DNA of 64,000 nt from Allantophomopsis cytisporea. Taxonomy: Eukaryota; Ascomycota; Leotiomycetes; Phacidiales; Phacidiaceae. The notes under the pieces were generated by a model. That model was not told the DNA's origin, did no database searches, and saw nothing but the letters and a program-made list of their open reading frames with translations. Position numbers and translations under genes: made by a program. The stretch spans positions 310,001 through 374,000 of the forward strand of contig CP103025.1 of NCBI GenBank assembly GCA_024752435.1, given 5' to 3'. Shown here one piece after another: positions 44,740 through 54,304 of the stretch (its first letter is position 1; every line of letters starts with the position of its first letter).

Positions 44740-46992
44740 ATGGAACACTCGAAACCAACTTCCTCGCCCTCCACTCCCTCAACTTTTCTCGAAACCCCTC
44801 AAATCACTATGGCTCCATGGGATTCTCAGCCAAAGCCTGCCCACGAGCAGGACCAAGATCTCACCTCTCTCCTCACCAATGACGAACGCGCAGAGCTCAC
44901 TCTCCTCATCGCTAATATCACCGAGCGTATGCACAAGAACCTCATAGATACCTTTGATGCAACATACATCACTCCCAACGCTAAGCACACTGAGAATCTT
45001 GCTCGCGACAAGAAAAATCCCAATCTTGACCCCGAGAAGAATCCCTCGCTAGAAAAGGATGATGAGCCGGAGAATGGCGTGAAGGAGAAATTGGACGAGG
45101 AGGAGAAGGAACAACTTAAGAAGTTAGAAGACAAGGAAAAGGAAGAGGTGGAAAAGGCGCAGAAACTACATGAAAAGAGAGAGAAGGAATTGTCTGCGCC
45201 CAAGTTGCAGGACTTGAAGAAAGATGCCGAGGAGTTCTTCATGAAGTGGCAGGAGAGTGTTATTAGTCGTGTGGGAGAGGTTATGAACTCGAGAGCGGAG
45301 GCAAAAGAGCAGCAGAAAAATGCTAGTGCTGAGGAGACGCCTGAGGGCCCAACTCCGCCTTCTAAGAAGGTTGTTAGTAAGTGCAGTTCTTTGGGCGAGG
45401 TCATGAAGCTGTGAAGCTAACATATTACAGCTTCGAATACGAACATCGAGGATGCAGATGCAGCGTTGATTGAGCTATACCCACCAACTTCAACCAGTCT
45501 CACGTCCATGCCAAATGATAAGAGAGTGCTTGTTCTTCATTCTATGCTTTTATTGCTTCTGTCTCTTGAGCATTATGTAGCACATTCAAGGATCTTGTTG
45601 TTGCATATCGCTTCATCTTTGCACTTGCCACTTCACATTCTTACTGAAACTGAAGTCAAAGTTGCTCAGGGCCTATTAGAGGCTGCAAAGCATATGTCCG
45701 GCGCCGAAGAGACAAAGAAGCGTGGAGAAGAGAACAAGACTGCGAGAAGAATCAAGGTTGGCCTGGCTGGTGTTGCTGGTGCTGCGCTCATTGGTATTAC
45801 TGGAGGCCTTGCCGCGCCCTTGGTTGCCGGTGGTATCGCGACCGTGATGGGAGGACTAGGTCTTGGAGCCACTGCTGCAGCAGGTCTTTTAGGTACCTTA
45901 GCTGAGAGCGGAATCATTGTGGGAAGTCTATTTGGAGCATATGGCGGAAGGATGACTGGCAAAATGATGGACGCCTATGCCCAAGAGATCAGTGATTTCG
46001 CGTTTCTGCCATTGCGGAGAGCTAGAAATTGGCATGGTGGCCAGGCTAAGGAGACATCTCAAGAAGACAGGAGGTTGAGAGTTGCTATTGGTATTTCAGG
46101 TTGGTTAACCCAAAAGGAGGATATTATCACACCATGGAGAGTACTTGGGCAACAGAGCGAAATCTTCGCGCTAAGATGGGAGCTTGAAGCACTGATGAAG
46201 TTGGGGACTTCGATGGAGTCGGTTGTTAAGAGTGCAGCCTGGTCCGTTGCCAAGAAGGAGATCATTGCAAGGACTATCTTTGCTAGTCTCATGGATGCTT
46301 TGTGGCCGATCGCATTACTTAAAGTCAGCAAAGTCGTTGACAATCCCTTCTCGGTTGCCAAATCCAAGGCCGATAAAGCAGGCTTGGTTCTTGCTGATGC
46401 TCTCATCAACAAGGCTCAAGGTGAAAGACCAGTTAACTTGATCGGTTACAGTTTGGGTGCTAGACTTATCTACAGCTGTTTGATGAGCTTGGCTGAAAGG
46501 CGCGCATTTGGTTTGGTTGAGTCCGTTGTACTCATAGGCACTCCCGCACCAAGCGATGCCAGCGTATGGAGAGCAATGAGAAGTGTGGTTGCTGGTAGAC
46601 TTGTGAATGTTTATTCCGAGAACGACTACATCCTCGGTTTCCTTTACCGTACTTCATCGATCCAGTACGGTATTGCTGGTCTCCAGCCAGCTCAGGATGT
46701 CAAAGGCATCGAGAATGTGGATGTCAGCTCCATGGTGAGCGGTCATTTGAGATATCAATACCTCATTGGTAGTATTCTAGAGAAGATTGGCTGGGACGAT
46801 ATCGATCTCGATGAGGTTGCAAAGGAGGAACAGACTCTTGCATTATTGGATGAGGAGGATGAGGAGGAGAAGAAGAAGCACGGCGTAGAGAAAGATGCTG
46901 ATAAAGAGGCAGCGGAGATGGAGAAGGATGTCGATAAGAAAACCGAGCAGGGCATGTGGCAGAAAGGCTTGGAGAAGTTGCACTTGGGTTGA
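44740..46992 (+). CDS. DUF726 / TMCO4-like alpha/beta-hydrolase membrane protein
   Basis: Exons 44740-45376 and 45431-46992 (54-nt intron, GTAAGT donor, GCTAAC branch) give 732 residues; a later in-frame ATG at 44809 (MAPWDSQPKP) is an alternative start. The N-terminal third is helical and highly charged (KEKLDEEEKEQLKKLEDKEK coiled coil). After the intron comes the DUF726 region: a Gly/Ala-rich membrane block (GLAGVAGAALIGITGGLAAP through LFGAYGGRMTGKMMDAYAQE), then a hydrolase-type core with the nucleophile elbow LIGYSLGARLIYSCL (G-x-S-x-G), VESVVLIGTPAP, and VNVYSENDYILGFLYR carrying a candidate acid and a following His in SGHLRYQY. The tail is again acidic and basic coiled coil. Family members include human TMCO4 and yeast Mil1 (YFL034W, linked to AP-1 vesicle traffic). 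Substrate unknown. Confidence 0.92.
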
Positions 46993-47839
46993 TTGTTACG
47001 AGTGAATGTCATGGGTGGTTTCTTTGAGCGTCATGAATACACAAGGGTTATGAGCAATGACAAGACAGAAAACAGAAGACAGAACATTAGAACAAGTCAT
47101 TTTTTGAACAGAGCAGAACAAATGAACAATTCTATTACTACCATATTTCAAAGAAGCCCATTTCTCTTACTCCAGATTGTACAGTCGAGGTTTGAGGTCA
47201 CAAACAGATTTGGCAACGAACATTTCGTTGCAGAGCCTTTAATGTTAAAGAGTTCACGACTCGACAACATCAGAGTTCTCAAAATCCACTTGATGTTCTT
47301 ACCACGAGGTCAATCCAGAATCAATAAAATCCAACCATCATCTTTATTCCTGCAATTACCCAGGAATTGTGGTTGTGTAGCTAGACATCTGCACAGAATG
47401 CCTGAGCGCTTGAGAGCTTTGTAAAGCACCAAACAGTTTATGGTAGTAGAATGCACGTGCTTGCAAAAATGACGCGGCTAAGCTGTTCTAGTATTCCCTG
47501 GCCAACCTTTCTAAGCGTTAAATCCCGCCAAGCATCACTCCCAACCTGGACCCTGAGCATCAAATAGACTAATACTCCACTCTTCGTTGGAGCTCTCAAA
47601 TCTGTCCTCAAGCTTCCATTGTGATCTTTGTGATATTGATATTTCTCGTGATATTTTATGTATTAGAGATTTTTATATCATAATCTATCAGCTTTCCGAC
47701 TACGATTTCAGCTTACGAACTGTCATCACGAAGGCTCACGATTATTGCATCACTGCCTAGCTAGCTACTTATCAGAGCTACCTACTTTAATTTTGCATCA
47801 TCTACTTCTCCATCACCATCGACAAACAAAACCATCAAA
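46993..47839. other. Intergenic region
   Basis: 3' flank of the DUF726 gene and promoter of the next gene. A 143-codon frame at 46993-47424 has no domain and reads like translated UTR. CT-rich, CAAACAAAACCATCAAA-type leader before 47840. Confidence 0.55.
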
Positions 47840-48716
47840 ATGCGTTTCTCTACACTTGCGATTTCTGCGCTTCCTCTCCTCGCCGCTGCTCAAGATCATG
47901 TCGAAAGCCCAATTGATCAGCTCAAGGCGCAAGCACAGCACTACATCGGTCTGGCTCAGAAATACATCCCCAACCCAAACAAGCACGATCCTGTCGCAGC
48001 GGCAGCAGCTAAGGCAGCCGGCTCCATTGTCGACATCCTCACCATCGACAACTGGGACACTACTCTCCGTGACAGCGTCACTCCATCCAGCACAGGCCCA
48101 GAAGAATGGTGGGTTCTTGTGACCGGCGGCAACAAGACTTGCTTCGGCTTGTGCGGAAAGGTTGAGACAGCATTCAACGAATCTGCTGTTGTCTTCGCTG
48201 CTGATCCAACAGCCCCTCACCTGGGACTCATCAACTGCGACCAACAACCTATCCTCTGTAACAGCTGGGGTGCCGGCGCACCTTCTCTTTATATTTTCGA
48301 GGTCGGCGCCCCGGGCACTCCAACCGATGCTTACTATCTCAATTTGAACACCACCTCCACTACCCCTTCAACCTTCGCCGAGCTCCATGAGACTAAGTCC
48401 TGGAAATCTAAGCCAAAGGTTGAGGGATACTTCCATCCATTCGATGGCCAAATCGCCCAGCTCGGCCTCGCTAAGCCTTTAGGATACCTTGTCTGGGTCT
48501 TCGCTCTGGTTCCTTCGTGGGTCTTCATGATTGGTGTCTCTTTCTTCAGTAGAACCATGATGTGAGTGTATTAGTATATTTGAACGTTGAATATAAGCTG
48601 ACATTTTGCGCAGGGGCCGCAGAACTCCAAATGTTGCTCGTCCAGCCCCAGGTGCTGCTGCTGGAGGTCCTCGTGTACGTGTTGGCGCCCCGGCCGGTGA
48701 CGGAACTCCATATTGA
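47840..48716 (+). CDS. Secretory-pathway protein with thioredoxin-like luminal region and C-terminal TM helix
   Basis: Exons 47840-48561 and 48614-48716 give 274 residues. Cleavable signal peptide MRFSTLAISALPLLAAAQ (1-18). The luminal part contains EEWWVLVTGGNKTCFGLCGK, with a C-x3-C pair, followed by ESAVVFAADPTAPHLGLINC and CNSWGAGAPSLYIFEVG. This spacing of strands and Cys recalls thioredoxin-fold proteins of the ER, though the classical CxxC is lacking. One transmembrane helix follows (about 213-235, LGYLVWVFALVPSWVFMIGV), then a short cytosolic Arg/Pro/Gly tail (RRTPNVARPAPGAAAGG) built by exon 2. N-glycosylation sites (NKT, NES, NTT) fit a luminal domain. I do not know a characterised homologue. 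Confidence 0.75.
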
Positions 48717-48986
48717 ACGAAATCTGACGAACACCTAGGCCTCTTAATCTCGCAACATAATCTGTGACGAGTGTTTACTTTTCGCCCTTATCTGGTTATG
48801 AGAGCTATACAGGAAATGCTGGATATCTTGCGGAGCTGTGTTTTTACGTAGAGGGCTTGTTTTTACGGGTAGAAAATTATGAATTATTAGAGCAATAATG
48901 CTCTTATTTGCAAATGAATAAATTGACCTGGGTATCTTGACGCCTATGACTCCTACATGTCAATCTAGAATGTTTGTTACAGTACT
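48717..48986. other. 3' flank between convergent genes
   Basis: 270 bp between the luminal-protein gene and the kinetochore gene, AT-rich, nothing coding. Confidence 0.6.
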
Positions 48987-49591
48987 TCATCGATCACAAA
49001 TTTTTTCCAGCCCTTTCAGTTGTTCCAGAACCTCTTGACCCAGCTCTGCATTTGCCAGTTTTCCATATCGTAGATCACTCAATCCATCTACGGTGCTTTC
49101 AATCTCAGCCATTAGATCAGCAGCCTCCTCTTCAAGCTTCCTGATCTCATCTTCGACATCTTTCGCTGCATCTTCCATTTCGCTCAGGATGCTATCGGTG
49201 GTACGAGGTGTGCGCGTCGGAAGGTTGGAGGTTTGACCAAAGAGCTGTTCGAAAATCAGTACTCTGCTCCACAAAAAAGCACAAAAACACTCACAGCTTG
49301 CTCAATCACTACCTCTTCATCCTGTTCCGATCTAAGAGCTTCTCTTCGTGCCTTCACCACAGCTCGGCGCTGCGCATTTCCGCGTTTGACTTCATTGGAG
49401 ATGTTGTGCGCTACCGCGTCAGAAAGCAACGCGCGTTGATGCTGCAGATCGCGATACAACAATCGGATCTGTGGGTGGGACGCTTGCGATGGGGGAAAGA
49501 AAGTCGTGAATTTACGTAGAGTCACAATGCTGGGTAACGAAGCAGGTGGGAGAAGGAAGTTTGTGAGGATGGTTGCTTCTGTGGGTGCCAT
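48987..49591 (-). CDS. nkp2: Inner-kinetochore protein of the Cnl2/NKP2 family
   Basis: Exons, 5' to 3': 49591-49295 and 49244-48987; 184 residues. The N-terminal block TEATILTNFLLPPASLPSIV, TLRKFTTFFPPSQASHPQIR, LLYRDLQHQRALLSDAVAHN and the basic helix EVKRGNAQRRAVVKARRE match the Cnl2/NKP2 family. The C-terminal half is a long acidic coiled coil (EMEDAAKDVEDEIRKLEEEA). In yeast Nkp1-Nkp2 is attached to the COMA/CTF19 part of the CCAN at centromeres. CENP-Q, another COMA subunit, is encoded 9.5 kb away in this window. It shares a 344-bp divergent promoter with EAF3. Confidence 0.88.
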
Positions 49592-49935
49592 TGCAGTGAT
49601 TTATGTGTTCTGTTTGAGTTTGTGATGTGAGTTTTCAAGAGATGTATCTGTTTGTCATAAATTGATGACTATGAATGGATTGTGCTTATCCAAGACAGCG
49701 TTGCGTTGCAAAACAGAATGAAGAAGTTATGGTGGTGAATTACTTAGACAAGGCTGACCTGCAGGTGGCGCGTTCCCTAATTAGACGCGCTTCGGATTTC
49801 TGGGAACTTCTCTATTTCGCGAGCCTCTTCCCATATCCATCCATCAACCAAAGCTCAACGTCAAATATCTCCACACCCCATATCTCTGCAATTCAAATTT
49901 CCAGGCACACTTAGATTTCTGTCGCATTTGTAGCT
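49592..49935. promoter_or_regulatory. Short divergent promoter shared by NKP2 and EAF3
   Basis: 344 bp separate the two start codons, so both promoters must lie here. Pyrimidine-rich patches precede the EAF3 ATG. No clear TATA box. Position-based inference. Confidence 0.5.
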
Positions 49936-52900
49936 ATGGCACCCACCAAGGCGGCTACGGCGCCATACGCTAAGGATGAGAAAGTCCTCTGCTTCCATCA
50001 CGAGATGTTGTACGAGGCAAAAGTACTTGAAACGCGTCCCACTGAGGATGGAACTTCCTGGCAGTATCGCATCCACTATAAAGGCTGGAAAAACACGTGA
50101 GTTGATTGTCCAAATACATGTCGCTCATAAGGTTGCTTGATGAAGCAAGTGCCTGACTCTGTTGTCTTGAATTCAAGTACTAAAATTCACTTGAACTGAA
50201 GTCGGCTTTGCACGAGCGACCACATATAATACTTCCCTCCTGTAGACTCCTTCCATTACCCTTCCCCATATCCCCGCCTACTTTTCTACTTAATTGTTTC
50301 CCTCATATTCCCACTCTCTCTCATAATACGTCGCTGCATATAAGCTAATTCACTACTCAGCTGGGACGACTGGGTTCCTCAAGATCGCGTCCGCAAATTC
50401 ACTGATGAGAACAAAGAACTTGCAGCTCAGCTTCATGCGCAAATGAAGGCTCTCCAAATGCGTGCTCCACCAAAGCTTAGTAGAAAGGGTGGTCGGGCCA
50501 ATGGCTCTGATTTCAGCTCCGCCAGGGGTAGTGAGGAGCGTAATACGTCTGTTGCTGCTCAGGGTGCTAGGGGTGGAGTTAGAAATAGAAGAGACTATGA
50601 CCTTGAACATGTAAGTTCTATCTTCTTTATCAACTAATTAACAGTATCAATGGATGGTAAAAGGTTTGGTTATCGGTCGTCTTTATGGTTCTTACTGGTG
50701 GGAGCTCAAATCATGCTTCTGGTGTCTTCGCTCTTGGATTTGGACTCCCGGTGATTTGGAGATGATTATGTCTGTGAAGAGAGAACTCGGCGGACTTCTC
50801 GAGCTTTGGAGATTCTCCTACCTTCGATTTGAGTTCTCAGTGGTGATGAATTAGTGGGCACGTTCCAGATCACTCTTCCCTATCATGAGGTTGGGATTCG
50901 CCCTGTATATGGAGCACTTCATCATGGAGAGAAGGGCATCGACAGCGAGGTACAACAACTGCCGCTCTGGTCTTTACGCATAGGAGCGCTGGGAATGGGG
51001 GTCGCCGACGAGGTCACTACGATCTGCTGGACTTATGTTTATATATATCCATTCTGGACCTCCAGAACCTCTTCCTACCACCCTCAACACCGACCTTACT
51101 CGTACCAAATACGAATAGCTTTATCCTTGTTTGTCAACCCGAGTCATTAGCGCCAAATATTGCAATATGGCTTCATCATCTGAAAAGAACCATGGTCTTG
51201 CTGGTGTTGGTAACTTCCCGAGCTCCCCGGAAACACCACACTCTCACGTCGACCATAGACTGCTTTCACCATCAACCAAAACTGCGACACAAAATCCACC
51301 AAATCCAACTTCTGCCGTTGAAGAGGCAGGTGAGCACACACCTGAACAAAGCAAAGCACGCACTGGGAGTAGTTTTACTCCAATCAACAAACCATTGGTA
51401 AAGAAGAGCTCGTACCACGCTCTTCTCAAGGTTGACGGCAAGCCTCTCGCTCACTTTGAGCCTGATTTTGCTACCAACGCCAACACACCAGGTTTGCAGT
51501 TGCTCGAGGACAAGCTCACCTGTCACGTCATGCTTGACAACAAGACAATTGCCGAAGCAGATCTTCGTGTTGCGAACAAGAAGACAGCTGCTGAAGCAGA
51601 TCTACTTATTACGGACAACAACGATGCACACAATTTGATGATTCTTGCCACTGTTGCTTCGGAACGTCTTCAGCAGCTTTCTGTTTCTGACGATACGCTT
51701 TCACTTCTCTCAAAATCGCCATCACCACCACCAGGTTACGCCATGTCTTCTACACCAACTCCCGCAGCTGCCAGTCAGGCTTCTAACGCTGCTGGCAAGC
51801 TCCCAGCTCCAGAGTCTCCAAGTAAGCCAGTGCAGATCTCAGGCACGTACGACCCTGTCACAAAGACAGTTTCCTTCGGAGGTGTTACGTTCCCTGCCAA
51901 CCAGCTCTCCCCAGAACACCTCGCAACGATGTGCTCTGGTCAGCACCAAGGCCAGAGCGCGCCAAGCAACGTCGAGCCTCCTACGAAGAAGCGACGTCGC
52001 TCTCGTCGCGGCAAGAAGGCTGAGCAGAAGAAGGACAGCGAGGATGACGATGAGGCATGGAAGGACCCAAAGAGTGATAAGTTCGATGTCATGCGTTACC
52101 TCAATGACACCAGCGTCCATCCACATGACTACCTTACCGATCTCCCAAACCGTCAGAATACCAACTACGCGTCCAAGGATTTCAAGTATCGCTGGGAGAA
52201 CAAAGACAACAGAAACAACCAGGCATCTCAAGCCCAGTACTCTGCTTACAGAGACTCTCTTGAGTATCGCTGGGCAAAGCTCGAGGTCGAAGAGACAAGA
52301 ATTGATACCGCAGAGCTCCAGAAGAGACAGCAGAAGTTTGCCAGAGAGCGCCGTGACCTAACCGACAACCTCCATCTGAAATTCGTTGTTTCTATGTATC
52401 GCGGATCTGTTATTTTTTTGGAGTTTGATAACCGTGCAGACCAGCTAATTCATAATAAGGAGGATGGCTTCCTTGCTCGCCCATCAATCAAGCTCGTCAT
52501 TCCAGACCAATTGAAGGCTATTCTCGTTGACGACTGGGAGAATGTCACCAAGAACCAGCAGCTCGTCCCCCTTCCACACAAGTATCCTGTCAACACCATT
52601 CTTGCCGACTATCAGGCTCACGAGATGCCAAAGCGCGTTGCAGGCAGTGCCCAGGCTGATATCCTTGAGGAGGTCGTTGCTGGATTGAAGGAGTACTTTG
52701 AGAAGTGTCTTGGCCGAATCCTTCTTTACAGGTAAGTTTTATACATGTTCAGTTTCAACCTTTTTAGGAATTGAGTACTGACTACGCATAGATTTGAGCG
52801 CAGCCAGTATCTTGACGTTCGTCACAGCTGGGCTCTTCCAAACGGTCCTCTTGCTGGCAAAACCGCTGGTGATACTTACGGTGGCGAGCACTTCTGTCGT

Positions 52901-53132
52901 CTCCTTGGTAGGTCCCCTCCTCAGTTCATAGAAGCATGTACTAACTTTCACAGTATCTCTTCCAGAGCTCTTGGCCCAGACCAACATGGATCAGCAATCT
53001 GTCAACCGTCTTCGCGAGGAGTTGACCAAGCTGACCAACTGGCTGGCTAAGCAGAACAACACCGTCAAGTACTTCGTCCATGAGTACGAGACTCCAGATG
53101 CCCACTACATTGAGAATGCTAGGAAGGCCTGA
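49936..53132 (+). CDS. eaf3: Eaf3/MRG15 chromatin reader (chromo barrel + MRG)
   Basis: Exons 49936-50096, 50361-50610, 52460-52731, 52792-52907 and 52954-53132 close in phase to 325 residues, the usual Eaf3 size. Chromo-barrel: KDEKVLCFHHEMLYEAKVLE, YRIHYKGWKNTWDDWVPQDR (aromatic cage residues Tyr/Trp visible). A basic linker (RKGGRANGSDFSSARGSEE ... NRRDYDLEH) leads to the MRG domain: RPSIKLVIPDQLKAILVDDW, ENVTKNQQLVPLPHKYPVN, EVVAGLKEYFEKCLGRILLY, then GEHFCRLLVSLPELL, NWLAKQNNTVKYFVHEYE. Eaf3 reads H3K36 methylation for the Rpd3S deacetylase and the NuA4 acetyltransferase. Odd feature: intron 2 (50611-52459) is 1849 nt, against 45-170 nt for most introns in this window, and contains a large in-phase ORF (separate entry). 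The 3' splice site is CTAAT...AATAAG. Confidence 0.88.
51039..51048 (+). promoter_or_regulatory. TATA-like element inside the EAF3 intron
   Basis: TTATATATAT lies about 120 bp before the ATG at 51167. Pyrimidine-rich sequence follows (CCTCCAGAACCTCTTCC, ACCACCCTC), the usual look of a fungal transcription start region. It supports an internal promoter but is sequence evidence only. Confidence 0.35.
51167..53132 (+). CDS. Intronic ORF in frame with the MRG domain (alternative EAF3 product)
   Basis: ATG at 51167 opens 431 codons within the EAF3 intron, and the frame continues without a stop through the splice acceptor at 52459 into the MRG exon. Joined 51167-52731, 52792-52907, 52954-53132 it encodes 619 residues. 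Residues 1-190 are Ser/Pro/Thr-rich with short repeats (NKTIAEADLRVANKKTAAEA); about 200-265 Pro/Ser-rich with YDPVTKTVSFGGVTFPANQL; a nuclear-localisation-like patch KKRRRSRRGKKAEQKK at about 273-288; an acidic patch KDSEDDDEAW; then a helical block with FKYRWENKDNRNNQ, YRDSLEYRWAKLEVEETRI and LQKRQQKFARERRDLTDNLH (about 337-400), likely coiled coil; then MRG from about 432. I do not recognise the N-terminal domain. Either an alternative first exon, a nested or inserted gene fused to MRG, or a separate gene using the MRG exons by accident. RNA evidence is required to choose. Confidence 0.55.
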
Positions 53133-53770
53133 TCTCACTTATACGTCTTTCTTCTTCGACCGAATCAGGTGCTATTGCATAGGGTTTCTTTGAGGGATGA
53201 TTGTGTTTTTCACTTTCAATCTGGGATGGCGTTGTGATGATTTTCTATTAAAGGATGGATGTGTTTTCGTCGAGAATTAGTATGATGTCTTCTTTCTCCG
53301 GCCATGGCTGAGAGACTCGAGGGCCCGAACATTCTTGACTGTATACTAAGGCGTTAGGATGCTATGGCACACTAGCGAATATGCGATGCTTTACATTACA
53401 GAACTATGGTTGCGTGACTGCTGCGATACTTGTGACCAGGGACTCATGGAAGTATACTCTGTAAAGCAAAATGTGACATTCGGTGGCAAGCATTGTATAC
53501 AAACCAGCCACGATCAAGTTTCCATACCCTTCAGATTTGTATTTTGTGTATTTTGTGTATTTTGTATCCTTTCCATACTCCTGTAATTATCCGTACGCCG
53601 CCCATTTGATACACTTGTACAACCAATTCGAGACCGTGGTCCATCGAAGCTTCATGGTCCCCCTCCACCTTCGTCTGCTCCTCCGCCTGAAACCTTCCTC
53701 CGGCTAACAATAGTCCAATTCCCGAAGCAGATGCCTTCAGATCAGCATTGAGCTAATGCTAAAGTCGAAT
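53133..53770. other. Intergenic region between convergent genes
   Basis: 3' flanks of EAF3 and the mitochondrial ribosomal protein gene. It contains TGTATTTTGTGTATTTTGTA repeats near 53545. No gene. Confidence 0.6.
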
Positions 53771-54034
53771 TTAAGGTTTTGGGGCGGGTTTCTCAATGTA
53801 GAACCCTGGCTCTGGGCTTCTTTCATCTTGAAGCTCCTTCTTCGTCAATGGCTTCTCAACCTCCGTCACTTCCAACAACTCCTTAACTTTCATAATCTGA
53901 CCGGCAACTTCGGGCGATGCTGGGCGGAAGACGGTTGCCATTCGCTTTCTAAGTCCAAGGGCTTTGAGTACGCCGGTGCTTCTTTTTGGGAGACCGATAG
54001 CCGATCGCAAGAGGGTGATGCGGAAGTAAGACAT
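53771..54034 (-). CDS. mrpl33: Mitochondrial large-subunit ribosomal protein uL30m (L30/Mrpl33)
   Basis: Single exon, 87 residues, full length for the family. The body YFRITLLRSAIGLPKRSTGV, LKALGLRKRMATVFRPASPE and VAGQIMKVKELLEVTEVEKP is the L30 ferredoxin-like fold with its conserved RS.IG and GLR(K/R) elements. The short Pro-rich tail (SPEPGFYIEKPAPKP) is typical of fungal mitochondrial forms. Acts in the mitochondrial 54S subunit. It diverges from SEC6 with 270 bp between start codons. Confidence 0.92.
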   Translation of the reverse strand: MSYFRITLLRSAIGLPKRSTGVLKALGLRKRMATVFRPASPEVAGQIMKVKELLEVTEVEKPLTKKELQDERSPEPGFYIEKPAPKP

Positions 54035-54304
54035 CTTGGAGAGCTACGTGGTAGGTCAGTCTGGAGATCAAGATAAAATTGCCGTCAATTCCTACATTTT
54101 TGGATGCCACTGACTTGATACTCGTTGATATTCTTAGTCGTTGCTATCGAATCTCAACGTTGTCGGCTTCACAAAATCGCGGTTTCAAGCTAGTTCCGCC
54201 TTGCTTGATCCGTGCACAGACCCCTGTAGCCTTCCGACGATATACCCCCCAGTTACATATTATAACTCCCAATTAGCTCTCGATGCTCATAACGCCTCAT
54301 AGCC

